A stretch of 47,394 bases of DNA from Pedobacter rhizosphaerae. Its GTDB lineage: Bacteria; Bacteroidota; Bacteroidia; Sphingobacteriales; Sphingobacteriaceae. Positions 17,567 to 26,329 of this stretch are shown piece by piece (within the stretch, counting starts at the first letter, position 1; every line of letters begins with the position of its first letter). A model generated the notes under the pieces. It worked only from the letters and a program-made list of their open reading frames with translations. It searched no databases and was not told where the DNA came from. The position numbers were made by a program, and so were the translations under genes. The stretch spans positions 1-47,394 of the forward strand of contig NZ_FOGG01000009.1 in assembly GCF_900111155.1 (NCBI RefSeq), read 5' to 3'.

Positions 17567-18202
17567 TTAAATAATTCCGTTCGATTTTAAGAAACTTTCC
17601 AGTTGAGCGGGTTTCTCTGTCATTAATAAGGTATTTAATCCAACTTTTTTAGCACCTTCAATGTGTTGAGGACTATCATCAATAAAAAGTGTTTCTGCAG
17701 GATCAAGCTGATTGTCTTTTAATACCTGCTCGAAGATATTGGTATTGGGTTTACGCAATTTCATGTGTTGAGAAAAATAGGCTTTCTCGAAATAATCGTC
17801 GTAATTGTTGATTTTGAAGGTTGTTTTTAGATAATCAATGATCCAGTTGTAGTGGATTTCATTATTGTTGCTGAGTAAAAATGTACGGTATTTATCCTTA
17901 ACCTTTAATAAGAGGTCGTGGTTTTCTTGCATGGTGCCAATCAGTAAGCTGTTCCAGGCATTATCAATTTGTTCATCGGTCAGTTCGGGTTTATCGGCGG
18001 CAGTTCTAATCCCTTCCCTAAATTGAGCAGGACTAATTGCACCGGTTTCAAAATCATCGAATAATTGATTATGCCCTTTGTGGGCAAAGAAATTTTCGAT
18101 ATCGGTAATGCCTAACTGCGCAAAGGCATTTTGGGTAATTTTAAAATCAATTTCGAAGATAACATTGCCGTAATCGAAGATGATATTTTTAATGTGCTGC
18201 AT
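17567..18202 (-). CDS. HAD family phosphatase
   Basis: A 211-residue haloacid dehalogenase-like hydrolase of the YihX type. Motif I is DYGNVIFEID (nucleophile D10), motif II LLSNNNE near 110, the motif III lysine lies in KLRKPN near 152-157 and motif IV is FIDDSPQHIEGA near 172-183. It probably dephosphorylates a small sugar phosphate or similar metabolite. It is the first gene of a two-gene transcript with the DUF962 gene. Downstream of its start codon, in the gap to the dehydrogenase fusion, lies a dense repeat block. Confidence 0.92.
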   Translation of the reverse strand: MQHIKNIIFDYGNVIFEIDFKITQNAFAQLGITDIENFFAHKGHNQLFDDFETGAISPAQFREGIRTAADKPELTDEQIDNAWNSLLIGTMQENHDLLLKVKDKYRTFLLSNNNEIHYNWIIDYLKTTFKINNYDDYFEKAYFSQHMKLRKPNTNIFEQVLKDNQLDPAETLFIDDSPQHIEGAKKVGLNTLLMTEKPAQLESFLKSNGII

Positions 18203-18278
18203 GTAAAATTTGAATTTGCTGCAAAGATATTATTTTTTATTTGCTGGTTTGTGTGCCAGCGTTCTATCTCTAGTTCGT

Positions 18279-18561
18279 TACCCTGGATTTATTTCAGGGT
18301 CTTTCGATATCTGGTCTGTGTGTCACATATATCTGGCCTGGGTGTCACCTGTAACCGGTCTGTGTGTCAAGTATTTCCGGTCTGTGCGTCACAGATCGGG
18401 GAGTTAAACCCTTCGGGAATTCCCATTTCCAATCGTCACCCTGAATTTATTTCAGGGTCTTTCGATATCTGGTCTGTGCGCCACATATGTCTGGCCTGGG
18501 TGTCACCTGTAACCGGTCTGTGTGTCACATATATCCGGTCTGTGCGCCACAGACCGGGGGG
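18279..18561. repeat. Duplicated block of 22-bp tandem repeats
   Basis: Two copies about 158 bp apart (starting at 18281 and 18439). Each opens with a small hairpin CCCTG...CAGGG, followed by TCTTTCGATATC and then about four tandem units near 22 bp long of the form ATATCYGGTCTGTGTGTCACAT with variants. The second copy ends against the stop codon of the dehydrogenase fusion at 18562. Open frames running through it are repeat artefacts. Confidence 0.8.
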
Positions 18562-21273
18562 TCATTTAGATACAACCGTTAAAGATTTAATTACTGGCCA
18601 ACTCTTATTATCCTTGGTTTTAACGGATTTAAAAACAAAATACAGGGAATGTAGTTTACCATCTATAATGAGGTTAATCGGGCTACTTGTTCTTAGTGTC
18701 GATTTACTGATTATTGCTCCATCCAAACTGTCCAATCGGATTTCCATGTCTCCGTCTGTTCCTTCTTCCAGGCTTGCATAAGAGAATATAAAACTAGAAA
18801 TTCCTGTTAAATCAATGTTTTTGAGCGCTATCCAGCCATTTTCCTTTTTTAATATCAATTTCTCTCCGCCAAATAAATCCTTTTTCTCAAATCCAGAGAA
18901 GTGCTTGATGTCCGCTGCTTGAATTTCGTTATTTTGTAAATTGATTAAGTTTGTTGTGGTTAAAGGTCTCAAACCTGTTGAGCCTGCATCAGTATAGCTT
19001 GCCTTTAAAGTTAAAACGTTTTTCTTTTTATCTGCACTGGCAGGAGGAACAATCTTCCCTACACTCGGAAGCGAGGCTGGCAACGATTCTTTATTGCTCA
19101 AAGTCATGATCCATTCGGTGATTTTTTTTGCATCTGCTTCTTTCATTGTCGCGTGAGCAGGCATCGGTATTTCTCCCCAAATACGCTGACTACCATTGAT
19201 CACTTTTGAGGCCAGATAGTCAACCGCTTTACCATCGCTTTTGTACTTTATAGCAATTTTATCAAAAGCTGGCCCGATAGAAACTGCAGATTCTTTATGG
19301 CAGGTGCTGCAATCAGATTTAAGCATTAACGTTTTGCCAATCATGGTTTGTGTAGCCTGCTGGTGGCCCATCTGAGCCCCCGCTAAATCTGCCCCCTCGG
19401 TATAGTTACTGGAAATATAAACACGACTGTTATTTACTTTAGCCCCCTTGTCGCTAATTAATACCTTATAGTCAACAGGCTTACCGGGAAAATAAAAGCT
19501 CTTGTTGCCTGATAATAAAATATCTATGGATGGATGTTCATTACCTGCAAATACCGGGATCACCGTGCTTTTAGTTGCGGCTTTATCTTTATCCATTACG
19601 GTAACGCTTATTGGATATTCTCCTGCCTTGTTGAAGGTATATTGTAAAATAGGAGATGTGCTTGTTTTTGTAATCCCTTTCCCCAGGTTCCATACATAGG
19701 TTAAGGCATCGCCATCAGGATCTTTAGCTATAACCTTAGCCATCATTTTATATGGGAGCAGGCCACTGGTTTTAGCTATCTCTAAACCCTGAATTGAGGG
19801 AGGACGATTACCTTTTAAATAATCGATTCTCGTAATCGCGGCATCTGGATTTTTAGTAAACCAGCCCTTTCCATATTCAAGAATGTATATTTTTCCATCG
19901 GGTCCTTCTTCCATATCGATAGGAGCAGCCAGGTCAACTTTAGATAAAAACGGCTCCATGCTCAAGTAATCGCCTTCTGGCGACATGGTGACCGCCTTAA
20001 CCCAACCCCGTACCCATTCATAAATAATCAGCTTGCCATTATAATAGGTGGGGTAGGGTTGTTTATTTCCCTTAGGATAATATACTGGGCCCGCCATTGC
20101 AGTTCTTCCTCCTGCGCCAACCTGTGGAAATTCTTTAGATTCTCCGTAAGGATACCAAATGAAGGCTGGTTGAGCAGGTGGTAACGTGGTTTGACCGGTG
20201 TTGTTGGGTGAGTTGTTGTTTGCCGCTGCTGGCGAAAAGGCTTCTCCACTTTGTCCGTTTGTATAATCATATGCCCGGTATGGGTAGTTATTTCCAATAA
20301 AATAAGGCCAGCCATAATTTCCTGCTTTTCGGGCCTGATTTACTTCGTCGTATCCCCGGGGGCCTCTCATTGGATCATCATTACTGGCATCCGGGCCAAC
20401 TTCTCCCCAATAGAGGAAGTTGTTTTTCTGATCAACAGCGATTCGATAAGGATTGCGGTTTCCCATGATATATATTTCAGGGCGACTTTTAGGATCATTC
20501 TTACTAAAAAGGTTTCCCTCAGGAATGCTATAGGTTCCATCTTCATTTACTTTTATCCGAAGAATTTTGCCCCTTAAGTCATTCGTATTTCCTGCCGATC
20601 TACGCGCATCATACTGCTGCAGGCCTTCTCTGTTATCTAACGGGGCATAACCCTTATTCACAAATTGTTTTTTAGGCACATCGAAAGGAGTGGAGTTGTC
20701 TCCTGTAGAAACATATAGGAGGTTGTCAGAACCAAAGGCAATAGATCCACCTGTATGACAGCAGATTTCCCTTTGAGAATAAAATTCCAGAATAATTTTT
20801 TCAGAACTGGGTATCAACTGGTTATTTACCAATTTGAAACGTGAAAGCCGATTAACTGATTTGTCAAAAGGGCTATAGAAAAGATATAGGTATTGATTAA
20901 CCGCAAATTTAGGATCTGCCGCCATACCTAGCAGGCCTTCCTCAGCATTCACATCCGGGTTATTGGTTTTAAAATAAACATTAAGTTTCCCCGCCTGGAT
21001 TAATTTTTTCGTTTGATTTTTATAAATCAAAACCTCGCCCCGGCGTTGCGCCACAAGAATATCTAAATTGGGCAATATTGTCATTTCTGTGGGCTCCGTA
21101 AATTCACCCTGCATTAGCGTTGTTTTTACAAAACGGTCTTGATCAGGGGTATCAATTAGATATTTGGAAACACGTTTGATGCCACGTTTTTCGTATTTTT
21201 TAGGGGAAATGGTGGCGGCAGATAGCAAAATGATGGCTGCAAAAGCAGTAAAGATCGTAAATTTAATATTCAT
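18562..21273 (-). CDS. PQQ-type sugar dehydrogenase - PKD - cytochrome c fusion
   Basis: A 903-residue exported multidomain protein. After a signal peptide (about 1-23) comes a glucose/sorbosone dehydrogenase-type six-bladed propeller (about 50-480; EPTEMTILPNLDILVAQRRGE, EEGLLGMAADP, GGSIAFGSDNLLYVSTGDN, NRNPYRIAVD, EGPDGKIYILEYG). A PKD-like domain follows (about 500-580), then a cytochrome c domain with haem motif CSTCH at 655-659 and a distal Met in PMPAHATM. The C-terminal 150 residues resemble a carbohydrate-binding beta-sandwich. The fusion suggests sugar oxidation on the propeller with electrons handed to its own haem c in the periplasm. Substrate and cofactor are inferred. It appears monocistronic. 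Confidence 0.9.
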   Translation of the reverse strand: MNIKFTIFTAFAAIILLSAATISPKKYEKRGIKRVSKYLIDTPDQDRFVKTTLMQGEFTEPTEMTILPNLDILVAQRRGEVLIYKNQTKKLIQAGKLNVYFKTNNPDVNAEEGLLGMAADPKFAVNQYLYLFYSPFDKSVNRLSRFKLVNNQLIPSSEKIILEFYSQREICCHTGGSIAFGSDNLLYVSTGDNSTPFDVPKKQFVNKGYAPLDNREGLQQYDARRSAGNTNDLRGKILRIKVNEDGTYSIPEGNLFSKNDPKSRPEIYIMGNRNPYRIAVDQKNNFLYWGEVGPDASNDDPMRGPRGYDEVNQARKAGNYGWPYFIGNNYPYRAYDYTNGQSGEAFSPAAANNNSPNNTGQTTLPPAQPAFIWYPYGESKEFPQVGAGGRTAMAGPVYYPKGNKQPYPTYYNGKLIIYEWVRGWVKAVTMSPEGDYLSMEPFLSKVDLAAPIDMEEGPDGKIYILEYGKGWFTKNPDAAITRIDYLKGNRPPSIQGLEIAKTSGLLPYKMMAKVIAKDPDGDALTYVWNLGKGITKTSTSPILQYTFNKAGEYPISVTVMDKDKAATKSTVIPVFAGNEHPSIDILLSGNKSFYFPGKPVDYKVLISDKGAKVNNSRVYISSNYTEGADLAGAQMGHQQATQTMIGKTLMLKSDCSTCHKESAVSIGPAFDKIAIKYKSDGKAVDYLASKVINGSQRIWGEIPMPAHATMKEADAKKITEWIMTLSNKESLPASLPSVGKIVPPASADKKKNVLTLKASYTDAGSTGLRPLTTTNLINLQNNEIQAADIKHFSGFEKKDLFGGEKLILKKENGWIALKNIDLTGISSFIFSYASLEEGTDGDMEIRLDSLDGAIISKSTLRTSSPINLIIDGKLHSLYFVFKSVKTKDNKSWPVIKSLTVVSK

Positions 21274-21694
21274 CGGTTAGATAGGTATGGGTTGATAAAT
21301 ATAAAATTTTGTTTAAAGTGTTTACGTAATATCTTGATTATAATAGTAGTTTGATGAAATTTACATTTAACCGCAAAGCCTACAGAGACAAGGCAATCCT
21401 GTCCGTCGAGTTCCGCAGGAGTTCTACGGATTGTTTAATAGAGGAGAGTCTTGGACTCGGTTTAAGTAATTTTGAGTTATGAAACTCAACGATATGTTGT
21501 AATCCGTAGAGGCGCTGCGCTTAACTCTACGGACAGGGCAGGTGTAGGCATCCCGGCCCGTAACTCATAACACACAACTCATAACCCATTTAACCGCGGA
21601 GCCCACAAGGACAAGGCACAAAGGACGCAGAGTTGGATGTATCAACCAGATGTTAGGATTGACAGACTTGATACCTGATACTCGCTACTTGATA
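21274..21694. repeat. Gene-free spacer with inverted and direct repeats
   Basis: 421 bases without a convincing gene. CCTGTCCGT...TCTACGGAT (about 21399-21432) is inverted at about 21500-21541 (AATCCGTAGAG...CTCTACGGACAGG). A second motif, TTTAACCGC.GAGCC.ACA..GACAAGGCA, occurs twice in direct orientation (about 21366 and 21588). GAGTTATGAAACTCAA-like stretches recur as well. These look like dispersed intergenic repeats. Confidence 0.6.
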
Positions 21695-21877
21695 CTATTT
21701 AATTACCAATATAGTTCCATCATCCTTGAGTTTATAGTAAAATTGTTTCTCTTTACATCGGTTAAGGATTTCAATGTGTTCAACTTCACCTTTTTTTCCG
21801 GTGTCATCCTGAATTTGATCTCCTTCATTAACATTCTCCAATTCGGCGTTAGGACTATTTTTGGTTATTCTTTTCAT
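21695..21877 (-). CDS. Small conserved-looking hypothetical protein
   Basis: A 60-residue ORF, strongly charged, starting MKRITKNSPNAELENVNEGD and ending in a beta-rich stretch (KQFYYKLKDDGTILVIK). The pattern (lead-in, NEGDQI, GKKGEVEHIE, YYKL) resembles a small SH3-like or KOW-like beta barrel, but I cannot name the family. Codon use is like its neighbours and the start is a normal ATG. An overlapping plus-strand frame of 103 codons has poorer composition and was rejected. Confidence 0.55.
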   Translation of the reverse strand: MKRITKNSPNAELENVNEGDQIQDDTGKKGEVEHIEILNRCKEKQFYYKLKDDGTILVIK

Positions 21878-22087
21878 AGTAGGGATAGGTTACTAATGAA
21901 TAACAAGCGCTGCTCGGGATGGTTTTATAGTTTTTTAGCAAATGAATCCAATAAAGCCTGATTTGTAGTTACATCAGTTATTCCCTGTAGCAAATCTATT
22001 AATTGTTGCGCAACATCTACTTTAGTCTTAGAAGTAATATTAATGTTATAGCTTTATTCCAAGATTTAATGTTCTAAACGGCTCTAT

Positions 22088-22318
22088 ATGAATGGTGTAA
22101 TTACAGCTTATAATAAGCAAAGGGGTTTTGGGTTAATTTCTCAGTATTTGGTTCCTGAAAGTATTTATTTTGATATTTCGGATTGCAAAGCAAAGGGACT
22201 ATACATTGGCAGTTCTGTTCAGTTTGAAATTGCCATTACTAAAAGAGGAAGGGTTGCCAAAAATATCATGGGTATGTCGAGGTTGAGGAGTAATGCTAAA
22301 ACACCTGTACTAGTATAG
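22088..22318 (+). CDS. Cold-shock-domain-like small protein
   Basis: A 76-residue protein with a cold shock domain pattern: GVITAYNKQRGFGLIS matches the G-x-V-x-x-[FY]-N-x-x-x-G-[FY]-G-[FL]-I motif of RNP1, followed by YFDISDCKAKGLYIGSSVQFEIAITKRGRVAKNI, which matches the later strands. The second RNP motif (VFVH in classical CspA) is changed to IYFD, so nucleic-acid binding may differ. Single gene, convergent with the GAF gene (2 bases between the stops). A second, more divergent copy lies at 23089. Confidence 0.72.
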   Translation: MNGVITAYNKQRGFGLISQYLVPESIYFDISDCKAKGLYIGSSVQFEIAITKRGRVAKNIMGMSRLRSNAKTPVLV

Positions 22319-22320
22319 AT

Positions 22321-22869
22321 TTAGTTAATTTCTAAGTCGAAGCTAATTGCATCATAAATCAAACGAGAGAGTTTACTGGCCTGGAATTTAAGTTCTATAA
22401 TTTCCATCACCACATCGCGCAAGTCGCTCATAAAGGAAATTTCAAAAGGCTCCAGTATTCTGGGTTGGCGATCCATAATACAAAAGGTTCCTAAATTGTA
22501 ACCCTCTTTAGTTCTGAGTGGGAATGCAGCATAGAATTCTAAGCCAAAATGACTGGCTATAAGTGGGTTTGCTAAGGCTTTGGGGTCTTTTTTGATGTCT
22601 TCTATGGAGAAATATCCATCGAATAATATGGCTGAAGCACAGAGTCCCGGGGCTTTACTGGTTTCTTCTATAGGTAAGCCCTGTACAGATTTAAACCAGA
22701 TTCTATCCTCATCAACTAATGAAACGATGGCTATTGGAACATTTAAAAATTGAGATGCAATTCTAGTAATGCTATCAAAAGCACCATCTTTTGGTGTATC
22801 AAGGATATCGTAGTCGTGTAATGTTTTTAAACGCAACGATTCCCAGGCACTCCTCTGGTTTGTTTTCAT
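22321..22869 (-). CDS. GAF domain protein
   Basis: A 182-residue protein made of a single GAF domain. LRLKTLHDYDILDTPKDGAFDSITRIASQFLNVPIAIVSLVDEDRIWFKS is the usual opening of GAF sensors that are found alone or before kinases and cyclases; LCASAIL near 77 and FYAAFPLRTKEGYNLGTFCIMD near 112-133 complete the fold. No output domain follows, so it acts alone or through a partner. Ligand unknown. Confidence 0.9.
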   Translation of the reverse strand: MKTNQRSAWESLRLKTLHDYDILDTPKDGAFDSITRIASQFLNVPIAIVSLVDEDRIWFKSVQGLPIEETSKAPGLCASAILFDGYFSIEDIKKDPKALANPLIASHFGLEFYAAFPLRTKEGYNLGTFCIMDRQPRILEPFEISFMSDLRDVVMEIIELKFQASKLSRLIYDAISFDLEIN

Positions 22870-23088
22870 GTAATAAATTAGGGATAGTAAACAGCATTAA
22901 AATTATAGATAAGAGGAGTATTTACAATAAATGTCAACAACTATCGTACAACCTTTAGTGATAATGTAGGTTTGTTGAGCTATTTGCGTGTTTTAAGCAT
23001 ATAGAAAGTGGGTTGGCAGATTGGCTTTCTATTCTTTTGGCATGGTTATTTATGAAGCTTGTCAAATTTGATTAATGCCATCCAACAT

Positions 23089-23286
23089 ATGATTGAGCAA
23101 AGAGGAATAGTGAGGAACTATAATAAAGCAGAAACACTGGGGTATATTGAAAATGAAAGTGGTGCTTGTATACTTTTCTTTAGGGGAAGTATATGTGAAA
23201 GTAATCTTTTAGATGAAGGTAGGCGGGTAACTTTTCGTTTTCATCAGTTTCTGCAAATAGCAGTACTGATATCGTTAATAGATTAA
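23089..23286 (+). CDS. Divergent cold-shock-like small protein
   Basis: A 65-residue ORF from ATG 23089 (MIEQRGIVRNYNKAETLGYI...). The pattern RGIVRNYNKAETLGYIENESG..ILFFRGSI..NLLDEGRRVTFRF follows the strand order of a cold shock domain, with GYI replacing GFGFI and FFRGSI replacing VFVHFS. A TTG ten codons upstream (23059) could extend it, but the domain begins right after the ATG. No close family can be named with certainty; it looks like a second, degenerate paralogue of the gene at 22088. Confidence 0.5.
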   Translation: MIEQRGIVRNYNKAETLGYIENESGACILFFRGSICESNLLDEGRRVTFRFHQFLQIAVLISLID

Positions 23287-23460
23287 TTGCCTAATAATTA
23301 TGGGTTTAAATTTGGAATAATGTAGATTAACTTATACGTTGTAGAGCGATATTTGTGTAATAATTGTAGATTTTTACAGGTGTTTCCAATTAGTTTTTAT
23401 AACATTGCAGGTCTAAATCTCGCTGGCTTATTCTAATATGATATTGAATGGATAAAGGAC

Positions 23461-24246
23461 ATGGTAGAATTAGAGCTACTTAAGGGTACATACACAAAAG
23501 GGGTTGCTTTGCAGGCAGGTTATCCAATGCGCATTCTGGTGATTAAAGAGGGGAATGGAATTTTGAGCATGAATTCTGGTGACTATGCGCTTTTTGGGGG
23601 GAGGATTTTCTTTATTCCGGAAGAGGGATTGGTGAGATTAGAAGGCAAAATTGAATTTGGATACTGGCTCAGCTTTAGCAGTGCTATATATGCAGAATTT
23701 CTGCTTCAACATTTGGATCCAGCTGCGAAAAATCTTTTCTTAAGCCTTACTTTCAGGGATTTAGGTAAAGAAGAATCTGTTAAGACCTATAGTTTACTGG
23801 AGCAATTGAAAAGGGAGATCGCCAATAAAAAAGATGTTCAGTTTTTATCGCAATACATTTCATTATTTTTAGGTTACTCAGCAGGTCTCGATGGTTATTT
23901 GACCGCACTTACATTAGACCAGCTACAGCAGGTAATGCGTTTTAGAGCCATTTTAGAACAATATTACAAAACGGAGAAGAATACTGCATTTTATGCTAAA
24001 GGCATGGGGTTAAGTCTTCATAAATTCAATACATTTTTAAGTGAGGTAATGAATAAGACCTTTTCTAACCTAATTAAAGACCGGGTAATGCGCGAAGCTG
24101 AAGAACTCCTGATAAATAGTGAATATTCTATAGATGAGATTGCTGAAATTCTGGGTTTTACTAAGGCAGAGAATTTTAATAATACCTTCAAACGGTATAA
24201 AGGCGTTTCAGCGATTAAGTTTAGCAAACTGGCCTACCAGGTATAA
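23461..24246 (+). CDS. AraC family transcriptional regulator
   Basis: A 261-residue protein with an N-terminal cupin-like ligand domain (about 10-90) and two C-terminal AraC helix-turn-helix motifs (about 165-258). The second, EYSIDEIAEILGFTKAENFNNTFKRYKGVSAIKF, is the typical signature, and the first (AFYAKGMGLSLHKFNTFLSEVMNKTFSNLI) is also recognisable. Ligand and targets are unknown. It stands alone; a structured inverted-repeat element begins immediately after its stop codon. The nearest gene on the right, an antiporter, is convergent. Confidence 0.88.
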   Translation: MVELELLKGTYTKGVALQAGYPMRILVIKEGNGILSMNSGDYALFGGRIFFIPEEGLVRLEGKIEFGYWLSFSSAIYAEFLLQHLDPAAKNLFLSLTFRDLGKEESVKTYSLLEQLKREIANKKDVQFLSQYISLFLGYSAGLDGYLTALTLDQLQQVMRFRAILEQYYKTEKNTAFYAKGMGLSLHKFNTFLSEVMNKTFSNLIKDRVMREAEELLINSEYSIDEIAEILGFTKAENFNNTFKRYKGVSAIKFSKLAYQV

Positions 24247-24397
24247 ACGAAAATCGATGTGGGTGCTAAAGAAATAATTCATATGAATTTATCCCTTCCA
24301 GACAACAACTTTACTTGGCCTCACCACATTCATCACAACGCTCCGAACGCGTAAGGCTTTGTTTGCTGAGCCTGATCTCAGCCACATCGATTTTACG
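24247..24397. repeat. Inverted-repeat-bounded element downstream of the AraC gene
   Basis: AAAATCGATGTGG at 24250-24262 is perfectly inverted at 24382-24394, and both ends are flanked by ACG (24247-24249 and 24395-24397). Inside are a 14-bp palindrome (AATTCATATGAATT, 24276-24289) and a hairpin GCTGAG/CTCAGC (24365-24370 with 24377-24382). It could be a small MITE-like element with 3-bp target duplication or a structured RNA/terminator region. It contains no gene. Confidence 0.6.
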
Positions 24398-24503
24398 TAG
24401 CTAATGTATAAAAACTAGGATAAAACCTCAACAATGTTTTTTAATTGTGACAAACCTGTGCAATCAGTTTTACACTCTTTTCATAAAAATAATTTGCAAG
24501 TAT

Positions 24504-25775
24504 TTATTTAACATACTGAATATCTGTGTTTTGTGATTTTTTCAGCTTTTTTACAATCCATGGAAGCGTTAAACCCTGGCCAATTAATGTAAAGAGAACT
24601 ACGGCTACAGAAATGAAGATGATGGCGTTGCGTTGGGGAAAGGGCTGGCCGTTTGCTAAATTGGCAGGTAGACCTATTGCAATGGCTAATGATACTATTC
24701 CTCGCATACCAGACCAGCTGATAATTAAACTACTTTTCCAGTCCAGCAGTGCTTCTTCTGATATTTTCCGCTTACCTTTTTTGAAAGCTTCCTGCAAGTT
24801 GAATTTTTGCATCACTACCCTAATCATTCTCAGTAATAGCGCTACCACAGTAATAATGGCTGCATACCCAATGTAAGGAAGGATGTCTGCTTTATTTATA
24901 CTTTCGTAGATATAAGGGAATTGTAAGCCTATTAAGATGAAAATTAATCCATTCAGGAGGAAAATAATCATATCCCAAATGGATTTAGATTCGATCCTGA
25001 GTTTTTCCGGGAGAACCTTATTGCTGAAACGGGCAATGCCCAAACCTAAAATAACAACTGCAATAACACCAGAAACATGAAGTTCTTCGGCAATTAAATA
25101 AGTTACAAAAGGGCTAAGCAGCATAAGGCTAATGGTAACCAGGCTATTTTGCTGAATTCTTTTGATGATGAGTGCCAGTATTTTCCCCATAACAATACCG
25201 ATTAAGATACCACCAGCCATTAAACCCAAAAACTGTAGCGATGCTTTCCAGAAAATAAATGCTGATCCGGTTACTGCCGCCACAGCAAATCTATAAGCTA
25301 CCAATGCAGAGGCATCGTTAACCAAACTTTCGCCTTCTAAAATGGTATTCGTTTTATGGGAAAGTCCTAATCCTTTAGTAATACTCATGGCAGCCACGGC
25401 ATCTGTTGCCGATAAAATGGAACCAAGTACAAAGGATAATGGCCAGCTCATGTTAGGGATAAGATAATGGGCCACTACTGCAATGCCACAGGCGGTAATA
25501 AATACAAGCGAAATGGCGAGTGTTGAAATGGTGTTTATGTTGGTTTTAAAGTCTTTGAAAGAGATATTGAATGCTGCATCATAGAGCAATGGTGGTAGAA
25601 AGAGCAGGAAAATGATTTCAGGATTAATGTCTACCTGAGGCAGATTCGGGATGAATCCGATAGAAATTCCTGCAATAATCAATAATATGGGGTAGGGCAA
25701 TTTAATTTTATCGGCAATGGCAGATAGTCCGATCATAATGGCGAGAATAAAAATGATAACGCTATAATTCTCCAT
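24504..25775 (-). CDS. Na+/H+ antiporter, CPA1 family
   Basis: A 423-residue membrane protein with about 12 transmembrane helices. Key CPA1 features are the discontinuous helix LGSILSATDAVAAMSITKGLG near 117-137, the ion-binding Asn-Asp pair in ESLVNDASALVAYRF near 148-162, and SWSGMRGIVSLAIAIGLP near 349-366 with the conserved Arg. It would exchange cytoplasmic sodium for protons in the inner membrane. There is no long C-terminal regulatory tail. It is monocistronic, convergent with the AraC gene and divergent from the tRNA. Confidence 0.94.
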   Translation of the reverse strand: MENYSVIIFILAIMIGLSAIADKIKLPYPILLIIAGISIGFIPNLPQVDINPEIIFLLFLPPLLYDAAFNISFKDFKTNINTISTLAISLVFITACGIAVVAHYLIPNMSWPLSFVLGSILSATDAVAAMSITKGLGLSHKTNTILEGESLVNDASALVAYRFAVAAVTGSAFIFWKASLQFLGLMAGGILIGIVMGKILALIIKRIQQNSLVTISLMLLSPFVTYLIAEELHVSGVIAVVILGLGIARFSNKVLPEKLRIESKSIWDMIIFLLNGLIFILIGLQFPYIYESINKADILPYIGYAAIITVVALLLRMIRVVMQKFNLQEAFKKGKRKISEEALLDWKSSLIISWSGMRGIVSLAIAIGLPANLANGQPFPQRNAIIFISVAVVLFTLIGQGLTLPWIVKKLKKSQNTDIQYVK

Positions 25776-25956
25776 TCAAATGTATTTAAGGCTCGATGAA
25801 AGCGATAAAGTTAATTGCTGTAGCTCAAAAACCAAATTTTTAATCTCTTGAAAATGAGTTTATATTAAAAAAAATGAAATTTAGCGTCAAAAGTTTTTCT
25901 TAAATTGAATGCAAATTTGTAACATTGCACTCGCAAAAAACAAGAATGTTTTTTCG

Positions 25957-26030
25957 GGGCCTATAGCTCAGTTGGTTAGAGTAGAAGACTCATAATCTTT
26001 TGGTCGCTGGTTCGAGCCCAGCTGGGCCCA
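25957..26030 (+). tRNA. tRNA-Met (anticodon CAT)
   Basis: A 74-nt cloverleaf. The acceptor stem GGGCCTA pairs with TGGGCCC. The D arm is GCTC AGTTGGTTA GAGT, the anticodon loop CTCATAA gives anticodon CAT, and the T arm GCTGG TTCGAGC CCAGC is perfect. Discriminator base A; CCA is not encoded. A CAT anticodon could also mean tRNA-Ile2 after lysidine modification or initiator tRNA; the A-U pair at the acceptor base and lack of the initiator GGG/CCC anticodon stem argue for elongator Met. Confidence 0.93.
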
Positions 26031-26031
26031 C

Positions 26032-26062
26032 AAACCCTTCGGTATTGCTGAAGGGTTTTTTT
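26032..26062 (+). terminator. Intrinsic terminator of the tRNA gene
   Basis: AAACCCTTC pairs with GAAGGGTTT across a 9-base loop and is followed by T's. It starts two bases after the tRNA. Confidence 0.85.
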
Positions 26063-26329
26063 ATGCACTAAAATGACGTTATAAGCTATTTTAGGGCTAT
26101 TTTATTGGTCTTATACAACTGAAAGCTTATTAAGGGTAGCCATTAATTTGTGAAGTTAATAACTCGTAGTCTGTATTTTGTTTCGATGCATATAGTCTCG
26201 CGCCAAATCATATCCCATCCTCATCGCATAATAAATAGAATTTAAGTATCTTCAAATCAAAAGTATTGCCAGCGCTGATGACAGTTTTAAAAAGTATGCT
26301 TATTAATTTAATGTGCTGATGTGACAAAA

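Noticed and set aside
18279..18561. CRISPR array
   Set aside because: The 22-bp units are contiguous with no unique spacers, and no cas gene is nearby.
18131..18781. Plus-strand 216-codon frame
   Set aside because: It overlaps the start of the HAD gene and the 3' end of the dehydrogenase fusion and runs through repeats; its sequence is repeat-derived.
21650..21961. Plus-strand 103-codon frame rich in Phe
   Set aside because: Antisense to the better 60-residue ORF and of low-complexity composition.
24018..24227. Antisense frames inside the AraC, chorismate and fucosidase genes
   Set aside because: Shadow frames opposite well-supported genes, without own family resemblance.
26031..26329. Integrated element at the tRNA-Met 3' end
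   Set aside because: No integrase and no repeat of the tRNA 3' end is seen in the window; only a terminator follows.
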